Source: Anisodus tanguticus
Taxonomy: Eukaryota > Streptophyta > Magnoliopsida > Solanales > Solanaceae
Assembly (NCBI GenBank): GCA_034509755.1
Contig: CM067549.1
Span: 48,323,052-48,387,051, forward strand
DNA length: 64,000 nucleotides
Direction of reading: 5' to 3'
The notes beneath the pieces are model-generated. The model saw nothing but the letters and a program-made list of their open reading frames with translations, did not search any database and was not told the origin of the DNA. A program made the translations under genes and the position numbers. The first letter of the stretch is position 1, and the number at the start of each line of letters is the position of its first letter. Below, piece after piece: positions 23,530 to 35,365 of this stretch.

Positions 23530-26500
23530 TAAGGCTGGCCAGTGGGCCAGGTCGGCCCGGTCCTGGCCCTGTCCCGCCCCGGTCGGGTCCCAACCCCGAC
23601 ATTTTAAAAAATATTGTGGTATCGTGACTCGAACCGGGATGGGACATGGTCCCGTCCCGGCCCGCCCCAGTCCCGCCAGGTCCGACCCAGTCCCGCCCCC
23701 GATCCAGCCCTAAACCCCCTCTTTGCACAAATAACCGTTGCACCAACGACCATTTTACATTTTGGTCGTTGTGCAACGGCCATTTTTGGCCTTCCCCCTC
23801 CCCCCAGCCCCTCCTACCCCCTTAATATTTATTTTTAACTCATAAGTTATTATATTTACACTTTAACCCAATTTCTCAACTATAAATACCTCATTTTCTC
23901 TTCATCTTTCTCACAAATCTTCCTACAATCTCTCAATCTATCTCTCTACAAGTCTACACTGTCTACTAAATATTTAATTTTATTTATTCATTTGGTAGTG
24001 AAGTTGACAACTAGCTTGAGGATCTTCCATCGAGCAAAGTTTCAATTTTCAACCTCTCGATTACACGTCGACGTTACGTCGGCGTTTGGTACATTCGTTC
24101 CTTCATTAAATTATTATTGTCTGTTTATTTTATTTAGCGCACTTAATTGCATTTATTTTAATTATTTATTAGTATAATTATAATAGAAGGATTTAAACGT
24201 ATGCTTATGAGTAAGGGTCAGACTTCTTCTAGTAGGGAAAACAAGGGCAAGGGTACTTCTTCTAGTCATCCTATTTCTAGACAGAATCCTATTCCTACAC
24301 ATGATGATTTTGTTGATACTGAACATTTTCCTACAATATCATTAGATTTAGACAAGGAGCTATTTTCTGGAACTCAAGAAGACTTTAATTTAGACGATGA
24401 TCTAGATGATACACCCACTAATGTAGATGACAACACACCCACTAGTGCACCTTCAACTGAAATGCCTCATATTCCCCCTAGTATGAGGCGAGGTCCGTCA
24501 AAACGACCAATAAAATCAGATGCATGGATATTTTTTGATATGGACGTAGAGAATCAAGTAGCTAGATGTAAAATTTGAAAAGAGGTTTTAAAATTTAAAA
24601 CTGGAAAAGGTCATGGTGGGATGGGGAGTTTAATGAGACGTGTAGCAAGGGCTCATCCAGCTAGGTATGCCCAATATGAGGCTTCAAAATCGGGTGCGCA
24701 AACGCCCGCTCCATTGGGACAAGGTTCACATACTGTTCCGGACCAAGTACAGGATCAAATTAATCCCACGACAGGGGGAATTGTAGGCCCTAATTACAAT
24801 AAACATAGAGATATGGAAGCAATAGAAAAATTAGTTGTTGTGGAATGTTTGCCTTTTTTATTTCCTTCATCTCCTGGTTTTATTCATTACATTAGAGAAA
24901 TGTATAATCCTGCTTTTAACGGTTTTTCTAGATCAACTGTTAAGAGATATGTATTTAAATTTGCACATGAATATCAACAGTATTTACGTTATTCATTATA
25001 TCATTTTAATAGCAAAGTGGTTATCACTTCTGATATAGGCCGTAGTACTAACGATCATGATTATTTAACGGTAACCTGTCATTGGATAGATTATAAACGG
25101 TCTATGCAAAAACGTATCTTAGCGTATAGATATATAGATGATAGGCACACTGGTACTTTTATTGCAGAAAATATTTATCAAGTGTGCCATTATTACGGAA
25201 TAACCGATAAAATTATGACTATTACATTAGATAACACTTCTTCTAACAATTACGCAATTACAATTTTAAAAAATAGTTTAACTCCATCTTTTCCAGATCA
25301 TTTTCATATAAAATGCGCATGTCATATATATAACTTAATTGTAAAGGATGGTCTATCACTTTTTGAAGACATTCTTAGTAAAATACAATTTGCTATAAAC
25401 TTTATTTTTAAAAGTAATAAAGTACAACGTAGAAAAGAATATAAAAAAAATTGTCACGATTGTGGACTATCTTATAGAAAAATTTCACAAAAGTATCCAC
25501 TAGATGAAATTCTTTATACGAGCAACTACTTGTTGCTTATGACTATAAAATACCTATAACTTTATTTTTTAACTCTCATAATAAAAATCCAGCTGATATG
25601 ATTTTAGATAGTGATTGGGTAAAAATTTCTGAACTTATTGTATTTTTAGAGAAATTTTTTCAATCAACAAAAGATTTTTCCGGTATATATTATCCTACTA
25701 TTTCAACTATGTTGTTTTATATAGCTCTAATATTTTTATTACTTACTGAATATATTGAAAAACCAGCTTACATGGCAGCTATTAAAAAATGTTTATCAAA
25801 ATTAAAAAATATTTTATTCCTATTCCCACTATTTATATTATTGGTGCTGTATTAAATTCGACTATTAAAATAGACGGTACTAAATCACTTATTGAAACTA
25901 TTTACAATTGTATAGAAGTACTACCACCTCCAAGTCCCAAAAATCCAAATCACCCACCACTTATTGAACAAACTAAAGAAGAAGTGTTGTCTAGCGTAGA
26001 AGACCAATGCAAAAAAGTATATAGGTTTTACCAACAAGAAAGTGCTAGTAACCTACCGGCTTCCATACCATCTTCTTCTTCTTCAACACAACCTCACAAA
26101 AGACATGCTGTTTCTGCGGCTAGTATTGAAAGTCTCAAAAATAGAATGTGCGGCCGTACCGCTACTAACCAAATTAGCGAGTTTGATATTTTTGTTTTGC
26201 AGGGTTCTGTATCGTACCAAGCAGTTCTCAATGAAGAAGGACGTGAAGACTTGCTGAAATACTGGAGGGGGAATGAGAAGACCTTTCCGACACTTTCAAT
26301 GATGGCCCGAGATGTTTTGAACATTCAAGCGTCATCAACTGCGTCTGAAAGCATTTTTTCTGCCGGTAGATATCAAATAGGAGACCACAAACACTCATTA
26401 GCAGAAGACAGCTTGGAGATTGTAGTATTATTCAGAGATTGGATACGAGCGGAGCGGAGAAGGTGCGGTCAACCGGAGATCAACGAAGAAGAAGACGAAA

Positions 26501-27024
26501 ACTATAACGAAATCTTATCCGAAGGTGGTGGAAGCGACGTGGATCAATTTGACCAACAAATACCAATTCCAACCGAAGAACCACAGGAAGTTATCAAGAA
26601 ACTAGAACAGGTTTTTTTAAGATTGTAATTTTTTTAATTGCAATTTTATAATGTAATTTGCAACTTTTGGACAACACCACAAAGTTGCAATTTCGACAAT
26701 TGTATTTGTATTACAAAAAGTTCATATGTCTATAAATAATATAAGAGGCACAAAAGCAGCCTTGAGATGTTTTTATTACACTATCTTGTTCAATTATTGA
26801 GTTGTTTATATTTGTTATTTTTTAAATTAAGTGCAAAAAAAAAATCCTGCCATGACCCGATTTCGACGGGACTGGGATCGGGACGGGACTTCTGCGAATC
26901 CCGCCTGTCCCGATCACGCATGTCCCGCCCCGACATGATCCCGCCCCTGCCCCCCTTCCTGCCCCGACCTGATCCCTCCAAACCCGCCATGACTCGTCCT
27001 GGCCCGGCCCATTAGCCACTCCCG
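23530..27024 (+). mobile_element. hAT DNA transposon nested in copia D
   Basis: Termini TAAGGCTGGCCAGTGGGCC and GGCCCATTAGCCACTCCCG are imperfect 19-bp inverted repeats. A perfect 8-bp target duplication CCCTATAC flanks them (23522-23529 and 27025-27032). Both subterminal regions are strikingly GC-rich with repeated CCCGCCCC/TCCCG words (23530-23710 and 26850-27010), unlike the AT-rich centre. It encodes a decayed transposase. Confidence 0.93.
24201..26628 (+). pseudogene. hAT transposase (BED finger, RNase H-like core, C-terminal dimer domain)
   Basis: The frame from 24201 has an acidic N-terminus, then a BED-type zinc finger near 24520-24655 (AWIFFDM...CKI*, GSLMRRVARAHP). A TGA at 24576-24578 stands where the second zinc-binding cysteine is expected. 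The same frame continues to 25559 with the catalytic core (LDNTSSNNYAI, KCACHIYNL). A frameshift near 25500 and another near 25790-25855 move the frame. The last part (to 26628) carries the hAT dimerisation block LLKYWRGNEKTFPTLSMMARD and SSTASESIFSAGR, ending in an acidic tail. It would cut and paste the element from the nucleus, but is inactive as it stands. Confidence 0.88.
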
Positions 27025-27032
27025 CCCTATAC

Positions 27033-30000
27033 CAATCTCATGCTCATGGTTATGGTGCTGCTCTAGTTCCGATACATGGTTCTCGCTTATGCCCATATCA
27101 TGATTGGGGTCAAACACTATCGACGGGCCACAGCTATCAAGCCCATTTTTCTGTAGCCCAGCAGTCTGGAAGCACCGCCAACAGGCCACAACGATCAGGC
27201 CCAATATCTTGGAGCCCAATAGTTTTCTCCAGGCCTTCCCCAAATCAATTTGGCCCAGGTTTTCGACACATTGACTCATCAGCAGCCCGATAATGCGTGG
27301 CATATAGATACGGGCGCCACGTTTCACCTCATTAACAATTCTGGTAATCTTACTCAACTGCAAAATTTAAATACTCCACAATCTATTATGGTCAAAAATG
27401 GTTATCGCTTTCCAATTCAAGGGTTTAGCCACACACTTACCCCACCAGCGCATCCACACTTCTCCCTTAGAAACGTCCTATATGCCCCGAACATTATCAA
27501 GAACCTACTCTATGCTAGAAAATTTGCCACCGATAATTATGTATCAATTAATTTTGACCTGTTTGTGTTTTCTATAACGGACCTTCGTACCGAGAAACTC
27601 CTTACATGGTGCAACAATGAGGGGGACCTCTATCATTTCCTATCCACGTCCGCTGTCAGTATCAACCCTCCCACATCTCTAGCATGCCCCCATACCTCCC
27701 CTAAAATGGTAAAGCCGAAAGAATTATCCGTACCATTGATAATATGATTTGTACCCTTCTTTTTCATGTGTTTCACCCCCTACCTTTTGGATATATGCAT
27801 TAAAATGGTATAACATATTCTTAATATCTTACCTACCCGTGTGATTCAAAATAGGACACCTACCGAAATTCTCTACCGTCGGATCCCTACCTATGATCAC
27901 CTTAGAATTTTCGGTTGTCTGTGTTACCCAAATCTGACATCCATGGTACTTGTGCTATGAGTTATCCACCGATAAAATTATAATCTCATGGCACGTCACT
28001 TTTGTTGAGTACATATTCTCGTTTGACAATATTCAAAAATTCCGAGTCACTGATTACCAATTCCTCGATGATTCAGACACATCACCTATTGTCCACCATA
28101 CACTCCATTGTGTTGCCACTGCTCCAGCAGTAGCCGACGTACCCACTGCCACCATAGCTCAGTCACCTCTCGGTGAGGTCACTGCCACCACCGGCAGTCC
28201 CGTCTTCAACTTCCCAAGTCATCCTGTCATTTCTGCCACTATTCCGTCATAACCTAACCATGCTGCCACCAAAAGAGAATTATCAGGTTCTTCACCGGTA
28301 GTGGTGACCTGACCCAGGTCACCGCTAGTTGCCTCTCCCATCACCGGCAATCGGCCTAGAGTCTCTCTGTCACAACCGATCATCAACCCAAACACTCACC
28401 GGCAACCATCACTGATAAACCCCAGTGTCCCCACCACTGACACCACCACTGTACCGGTAACCCAACCACATATTAGCACATGTACCCAAAATCCATTCGA
28501 CCCACACGAGCCCCGTCTCACACTACCCAACCGTTCCCCATCACTGACTCTGGTATCCAGTAGCCCCAACCCCACCCGATCGGACCAACTTCCTGACCTA
28601 ACTCAACCAGATCTAAACACCTGACACCACCAATCCTACCACGTGCTTTGTCGACCACACCGACCACCCACCTGACACTGCTACTGTAACCAGAACCTCT
28701 GCCCTGACACCAGACCAAAATACCTGACCCACCTCTTCCCCCACGCACCATATGAAAACCCATGCCCAACACGGGATTTTCAAACCCAAAGTCCAGTTTA
28801 ACCTATCCACATAAACCGTATCCCAAATTCCCAAAAGCCTAAAATTATCCAAACTAGATCCTAATTGGAATGCGGCCATGCGTGAAGAATTTAATGATTA
28901 TACGAAATAACACACTTGGAATTTAGTTCCTAGACCGGATGGGGTGAATGTGATCAGATGCATGTGGATTTTTTGTCACAAATTCTGCGACAGTGGTGAC
29001 TTAGAGCATTATAAGGTGATACTTGTGGCTAATGGTACTAATCAACAGAAGGGTATTGATTGTGGTGAGACGTTCTATCCGGTTGTTAAACCGGCGACTA
29101 TCCGCATAGTTATGAGTATTTCTATGGGTAAGCATTGACCTATTCATCAGCTTGATGTGAAGAATGCATTTTTACATGAGGACTTGAAAGAAACTGTTTA
29201 CATTCACCAGCTACCTGGTTTTGTCCATCCATCAGCCCCTTAGTATGTATGTCGTCTTCATAAGTCACTTTATGGTTTGAAACAAACCCCTAGAGCGTGA
29301 TATGACCTCATTGCCTAGTACATTATGCAGATTGAGTTTGTATTCAGCAGGTGTGATAATTCTCTATTTAGTTTTCATCGAGGTAGTAACATTGTTTATT
29401 TGTTGTTATATGTGGATGACATTGTGCTTACTTCCTCCTATGATGTATTGAAAAATGAGATCATTACTCTGCTTAAATTCGAATTTACTATGGCTGACTT
29501 GGGGAAGTTGAGTTATTTCTTGGGAATATCAGTGACTAGATCTGCATATACTATGTTTTTGTGCCAACGTAAGTATGCCGAAGAGATTGTGTACATGGCT
29601 AAAATGGTGAACTGTAAGATCATGCCCACTCCGGTTGACTCTAAGTCAAAGCTCACTGCTATTGATGGTGATCCAGTATCCGATCCTACTCTTTATAGGA
29701 GTCTTGCCGGTGCACTTCAGTATCTTACTTTCACCAGGCTCGATATTGCTTATGTTGTGCAGCATGTGTTTTGTTTATGCATGCCCCTAAGGAGCCTCAT
29801 TTTACTGCTCTTAAACGTATCATTCGATACGTTGAGGGCACACTTGATTATGGATTGCATCTCTATCCCTCGGCACCGACTAGGTTGTTATCATATACGG
29901 ATGCAGATTGGGTAGGTTATCCGGACACACGATGTTCCACTTTCGGTTACTGTGTATTCTTAGAAGATAATCTCATTGCATAGTCTGCCAAGCGGCAAGA

Positions 30001-30524
30001 CACTTTATCTCTTTCGAGTGCAGAATAAGAGTATATATGCATTGCCAATGTAATTGCTGCCGATGTAATCATAAAAAGCGAATTTTTAAGGGACCGAATA
30101 AACTTTGATTTTCGGCTAACCCAACACCATGTAGATTCGTTATCTAAATGAATTCGTCACGCTTCCTTCATTGCTTTATTCATGTCTGGACTTCCCCAAA
30201 AAAGACATTGAAATAAGATCTGATGGCTCCGAAACCTCCTTTTGGAGCTTCAGTGTCCCTTGTGCAAGGCGTCTTTGGTGTACTGTGATAACATATCCGC
30301 AATTTACTTATCTCATAATCCGATTCAGCATTAGTGAACCAAACACATTGAGATGGATATACATTTTATTTGTGAGAAGGTTGCTATCGGACATGTTAAG
30401 GTGTTACACATGCCTTCTTCGTATCAATATGCAGATATCTTCACAAAAGGACTACCTAGACAGCTATTCCTCGACTTCAGATCCAGCCTAAGCGTCCGAC
30501 CTCTTCCCACTCTGACTGAGGGGG
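27033..30524 (+). pseudogene. copia D pol
   Basis: Protease HIDTGATFHL lies near 27305. The integrase is cut: after about 27690 the frame jumps straight to CPHTSPKMVKP, so the zinc region and part of the catalytic core are gone. A Pro/Thr-rich spacer runs 28080-28780. RT starts near NWNAAMREEFND (about 28863) with YVDD at 29409-29420. RNase H is split by a foreign insert at about 30060-30224 and ends near 30510. Many stops (for example 29137, 29161, 29981, 30028) make it inactive. Confidence 0.83.
30060..30224. other. foreign insert in the copia D RNase H region
   Basis: Relative to copies B and C, about 160 bp with no copia similarity replace roughly 10 bp between ATTGCTG and GGCTCCGAAACC. 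No target duplication is visible. Origin not recognised; an organelle-DNA or filler origin is possible. Confidence 0.5.
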
Positions 30525-30693
30525 TGTATTAGTGAATATTAGTATAATATTCTTTGCATTTTTTATAATTATTAGTGATATATAATTATGGTAGTTATAA
30601 GATCCTAATTGTAATAGGACTCCACATTGTACGCATAATATATATGTATATTAATGAGAAAAACTCTCCAAGAAAGATTAATACAATTTTACA
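30525..30693 (+). repeat. 3' LTR of copia D
   Basis: It starts TGTATTAGTGAATATTAG after the purine tract CTGAGGGGG and ends TTTTACA, matching the 5' LTR at 23023. Confidence 0.85.
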
Positions 30694-31627
30694 ATGATGA
30701 ATGTCATTCTTTAGATTATATCTAAATATTAGACTTGTCATATCTTTGATCGAGTTATAAGATTGATTTCTTTTTTGGTGCAATATAAGATTGATGTCAT
30801 AGGGTCAAAATGTATTCATTACGTAATTTATGATATTTTCTTTCGGCTATGCGATTTGGAATCATGATTTCATATTTTGATTTCAAATCAACGTTTGTTT
30901 ATGAAATTTGAACAAAATTTCAATTTCAACTTCATATCATGATTTCAAATCTCGAATTCTAAAAAAAGCAGGATTTTTAAATGCAAAACTTGACTCATAA
31001 GTTTATATTTTGTAAAAAAAAGATCCATAAATTGGTAGATATACTTTTTAAATATAAAACTTGACTCGAAGTAACAATGTTGGTTTGTCTTCCCGGTCAT
31101 CTGATCGAAAATTCATGCTCGACGAGAGATTGTCTATACCATGTGGTAGAATTATATTGAAGAGTAGTTACACTAAAACTCATGTTCAATTTTTCTTTTT
31201 ATTGAACTAAAATTCGATCAATAGATATAGTATTTTTTTAAAATGTCTTCTAGTAGCATATAAACTTTGTTATAAACTATGGTTTGCCCATTTGATTAGA
31301 TTGTATAAGAATTGAGAAAGTTCTGATAATTTTTATAACTTGTGGAATTTTGATATTTATGAGGAAAAAATACAAATTAAGAAATTCAAATTATATGTCC
31401 AAATAAAACTTCAAATTTAAATCAACCTAATTTCAAATCATGTAAACGTCATGCGGGGACTGATCTCGTAGATGCAGTCCCTAAATAGTCTGTGTAAAGG
31501 AAAGTGAACAAATACAAATAGTTTTTTTTTAAAAGCATCATCTGTATCAGCTGATCTACATGAACCCCAAATACTCTCATAGGTAGCATGATAGATATGT
31601 CGTATGGAGACAAGTTATGCTAGTGCC
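30694..31627. other. 3' flank of the intact defensin-like gene, then plain intergenic DNA
   Basis: 30694-30860 aligns with 35724-35815 downstream of the copy at 34464 (TTCTTT, GGTCAAAATG, ATTCATTAC, ATTTATGATATTTTCTTT). This confirms it as the natural 3' flank cut off by copia D. The remainder shows no gene or clear repeat. Confidence 0.6.
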
Positions 31628-32615
31628 TGTTAAAGTCGTGGGATACAACAATGGCAGGGAATTAGAAGTAAGTAACTATTACAATTGTAAGAAAGGATAA
31701 ACTAAATATTATAATAAATTGGAAATCAAGAACGTAACAAACTGCTTGTGTGATTTGCTGAGTCGAGTGATGTCACTTTGTCTTTAAGACAAGATTACCC
31801 CGTATATCTCCTTTTACGTTGTCGGGCAATAGTCTCCCAAAATACAATAACAACTTAACAATTGAGCAAAGGAAACTCAAGTGTTACTCTTGAAGAACTT
31901 AGAGTATAGTAACTTTGCTAGAGAGGAAGAAGATGAATTCAGAAAATTCTGGAGTATTTTCTAAGTGTTGTGTAGTTTTTTTCCCAATTGAGCCAAAGGC
32001 CTCAATTTATTGTGTAAGGAGAAGACCCCTCAACTAGCCAACTAATGACCTTCAATAGTCATGTAATGACACATAATTAAGGGGTTACATTCAACCAAAT
32101 AATGGTTGAATTCATGTGCCAAGTAATGGAGAATCAATGCTCCAAAACCAGCCCAAAGGTCAGAACTTTTCAACTTCCCGTCGCAACATTCTGCCTCTGA
32201 AGCGCCGCGGCACTGTGAATTAGTGCCGCGGCTCCAGTAACTGGCCACCCAATTAGCGCCGCGGCGCTGCCTGGGAGGCGTCGCTGCGCTCCGGCGCCTC
32301 GGCTCTGACGGGGCTGCGTCGCGGCCCTTCGCGTCTCCGCGGCGATTTCTGATTCGTTTCATCTTACACTTCGTACACTTCTTCCTTCTTTTACCAATGT
32401 GGAATACATTGTTATTTGGCCAATAACCGTCCACTAATTCTATGTCTCAAACGTATTACATACGTACCAATATCTCTTTCACTAATGAAATTTGCGATAC
32501 TTGGCACTATGTGTGCACGTATGTGGAAATGACTTTTTCCGACGTGCGGGCCCCAATTTGTTCGAGTCATAAATTAATGGGATATACTTAATTTCACATT
32601 AGTAAATTTCCAACA
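31628..32615. mobile_element. solo LTR, 988 bp
   Basis: Bounded by TGTT and AACA with a perfect 5-bp target duplication GTGCC (31623-31627 and 32616-32620). Blocks such as GTCTTTAAGACAAGATTAC, CCCCGTATAT and GGGCAATAGTCT recur in the element at 58201, so two solo LTRs of one family are present. A GC-rich segment at 32195-32345 contrasts with the AT-rich rest. Such single LTRs normally arise by recombination between the two LTRs of an element. Confidence 0.85.
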
Positions 32616-33529
32616 GTGCCATCTTCTTATTGAAGAATGTATAGCATTCTCTTGAAAGAATTGAAAGAAAAAAAATATTTACCCACATCTAATGGGCTTT
32701 AATTTGTTATTGTTGTTGTTGATAATGTATGCACTAAAATGGTAAATGAGAGATATGTGTATTTTACATACGAGTTATTATGGTCAATTAATATATAATA
32801 TTATATTATAATTTATTCTTTTATTGAAGTAAATTAGTATATGTTGATGCATATGTAAACATAAATTTTATGCTTAGACATTCATTTAATCACAGAAATC
32901 AAATATATACCCAAGATTTTGAACATGATAATGTTATATTAAAGCGTTATAGGAAGCTTACTTGATGCAGAAAACATTATAGACTTATAGCAACAAAGAG
33001 AAACAGTAAACCTTGTTGATAAATTAGTTTCTCTTCTCCCGCCCTATCTTGCGTTACTGCGCCTTTAGTGTTGGAGAAATTATGTGGAGGTCGTAATCCT
33101 AATGGGTAGCTAGGGAGAGGATCAATTTATAGTAATTACGACTTAATCCGGAATGTCCATCAAATAATGTGTTCTTCATTAAATATTATTATGAGATTTA
33201 CGTTAATTGGATCATACATAAAATAATAAAAATTCTAACAGCATAAACTAATCCAAGTAGATGTTTTCACTATGCTTGGTTATAACAGGGAGAAAAGGGA
33301 AAAAAGAAAGAGAAGAAAAGATAAAAAGGTAAAAAAGGAAAGGAAAAAAGGTTTATAATACACTTAAATCTAAATATAATTAATTAAGTATAATTAGATG
33401 TAACTAGAAATAAAAGATCCAATTAGAAATTGACACCGTACATTTTCATCAATTTTTTTCCTATTCATGCGCCTATGTTAAGGTGAAAATACTTTCTGCC
33501 CTGTCACCTTTTAAGGGGTATTAGTTATA
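32616..33529. other. AT-rich intergenic stretch with a purine run
   Basis: No gene seen. A purine-only-like run of GAAAAGGGAAAAAAG type lies at about 33285-33350. Confidence 0.4.
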
Positions 33530-34463
33530 CTTCAAACGAAAATAAGAAGGTAACTGGATGCCTATAAAAGTATGCAAATGACTTGCATGTACAAGTTTAG
33601 GTTAAAAAAAAATCACCTATAGATGAACTTTTATTTTTTACTCTTCCACCCAAGAGCTCCCCTTTTTGCTCCCTTGATAACTCAAACATAATCTTCGGGA
33701 GGGTGTTTACCATTTGAGCAACTCCTTCTTGTCTATAGATGAACATTTGATTCCAACAAAAGTGTGATGGGGAAGATTACAGGTTTGAATATTAAAGAAA
33801 TTTATTACGTATTAGAAGAAAATTATTCACTATTGCTTAATAAGGCATAATTTTAGTGACTTTTCATTAAAATTCTACTATTATTTTGTGCTGGTCAACA
33901 TCAATACAATTATTTGGTTGCTCGTAATTAATTCATTTACAAACTTATAGATTCATATTAACCGTTAATGACATATTTCTTATAGTTAGTTTTTCTATTC
34001 AATATTTTGTTCAGTGATAAGTAGCCAAATTATTCTTTTATCATTATAACAAATAAAAAAATAGTATTATATTTATAATAATTTTGGTCATAAATTTTTA
34101 TATAATTTAGGGTCATTTGGGTGACTTTTCATTAAATTCTATCACTCATTGTTTGTTCTTTTATTTAAGAGTTTGTTGAACAGTCAGTAGCCAAATTACT
34201 ACTAATATCATTATTAAAAGAGGAAAGATATTATTATATCTTTAATGATTTAGGGTCATGAACTTTATTACGAAATACTGGTAGCATTAGTAGTCATGCC
34301 TGGTCTCGCAAAATAATGTTATATTCACTGGATTATCATAATCTTCGACTCATTTAATTCACCGGATTCATAACATCTTTGACTCCGTTATATATTGTAA
34401 TCATGGCAAGGCAATTCACAATGTTCTCTAAATATACAAGCATAATTAATCAAGTATATATCA
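33530..34463 (+). promoter_or_regulatory. upstream region of defensin-like copy c
   Basis: 33540-33900 aligns with 35880-36110 (AAGTATGCAAATGA, TTGATTCCAACAAAAGTGTGA, AATTATTCACTAT), marking the start of tandem DEFL units. 34120-34460 aligns with the split upstream region of the intact gene (17.6-17.75 and 22.26-22.41 kb). The shared leader ATGGCAAGGCAATTCAC begins at 34404. Confidence 0.65.
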
Positions 34464-34622
34464 ATGGAGAAAGTTAAAGTCTACTATTGTCTTCTTCTTA
34501 TAATCATTGTGTATCTGTGGTTTGTGCATTAAGGCTCTCCCATTTTTTAATTTTTTTTTTTTGTTTACGTTTACTATTTTATTATTAATGTGATTTTAGT
34601 TGGAACGTTGAAGTAATGTATT

Positions 34623-34980
34623 CATTACTGAAAAAAATATCGAAACTCGACCGACCTCAAATCGAAGGTCGGTAAAACAAACTAACCTCCGGAGGTCGGC
34701 ATTACCTCTTGAGATTGGTTATTTAAAGAAATTTGAAAAAAAAAACGACACAATTATAAAATGGACCATTCGAGGATCGAATCCTGTCTTTACCGTGGTA
34801 GGATAGTTCTACCCCTAGACCAACGGTGCTTGTTGGTTTAAGACTTTGATTTTAGGTCAATTTTCTATTAAAAAAAGGGTCTCCGGAGGTTGGTTTGCAC
34901 ATTCCCCTTCTTCTTTTTCGCTAAAAAGCCGATCTCGGGAGGTCGATTTTTTAGATCAATTTTTGACCTTTTTCATAGTG
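34623..34980. mobile_element. non-autonomous CACTA-type element with tRNA-like core
   Basis: The right end reads CACTATGAAAAAGG on the minus strand and the left end CATTACTGAAAAAAA, a one-base variant of CACTACTGAAAAA. Subterminal GGTCGG/CCTCCGGAGG words are inverted at the two ends. It interrupts the intron of copy c: the flanking intron sequences join smoothly when compared with the copies at 1.4 and 46.3 kb. Confidence 0.7.
34762..34829 (-). pseudogene. tRNA-Gly-like relic inside the CACTA-type element
   Basis: On the minus strand it begins GCACCGTTGGTCTAGGGGTA (acceptor and D arm with A box), then CCTACCACGGTAAAGAC (anticodon region; GCC has become ACC), then GGATTCGATCCTC (T arm with B box), ending TGGTCC. 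Compared with plant tRNA-Gly(GCC), two to three bases are lost in the anticodon arm and the acceptor stem no longer pairs well, so it is not a working tRNA gene. Confidence 0.65.
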
Positions 34981-35365
34981 TTTGTTCAATAATGAATGTT
35001 TCAAAGAAGCATTTTAACACATAAAAGATCTGCAAATTATTTGCTTTCTTGAATTGGATTTTTTAAAATTAATTTTAATAATAATTTTATTTTAATTGTT
35101 GTAGTTCTTCATCCAATGATCGCCCAAAATCACCAAGTTATTGCTAGGGAATGCAATACTCCAATTTACAACATAACATGCAAGGAGAACTCTGATTGCG
35201 TACCTAGCTGCAAGGAAGTATATAAAGATAATTTAATTTTTGCATTTTGTATGCGGAGTACCCCTGATCATACTCTTGTTTGTAATTGCTCATACTATTG
35301 TTAAATGTTTCTTTGAAGTGAGAATGATAAATGTTTCTCTTTAGATTTCTTCTAAATAATAGAAT

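Larger units (their letters stand above)
23023..30693 (+). mobile_element. Ty1/copia retrotransposon D, interrupted by a hAT element
   Basis: LTRs of about 170 bp at both ends flank a damaged internal region. The word GATGA/ATGAT at both edges (about 23018-23023 and 30694-30700) is the probable target duplication; its exact frame is ambiguous because ATG repeats. The 5' edge lies about 20 bp after the stop codon of the defensin-like gene, and the sequence after 30693 continues that gene's 3' flank. Gag is largely lost. The 3.5-kb hAT element at 23530 splits it. Confidence 0.88.
34464..35304 (+). pseudogene. defensin-like copy c, splice phase probably broken
   Basis: Exon 1 begins at the ATG at 34464 (MEKVKVYYCLLLIIIVYL). 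Exon 2 at 35105-35304 codes VLHPMIAQ... and a mature part with all eight cysteines in exactly the spacing of the intact copy, ending NCSYYC. At the exon 1 end, bases are missing relative to the intact gene, so the only family-like donor (GGTTTGTG) leaves phase 2, whereas exon 2 needs phase 1. Splicing there would run into an early stop. Exon 2 itself has no lesion, so a very recent loss or use of an unusual donor is possible. A CACTA-type MITE fills the intron. Confidence 0.7.

Noticed and set aside
32042..32434. A 130-codon minus-strand ORF with Arg/Pro-rich sequence
   Set aside because: It lies wholly inside the solo LTR at 31628-32615 and its length comes from the GC-rich patch; no known domain and no splice context.
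34762..34829. A functional nuclear tRNA-Gly gene
   Set aside because: The anticodon arm is shortened, the anticodon is altered and the acceptor stem mispaired; it is a relic within a transposon.
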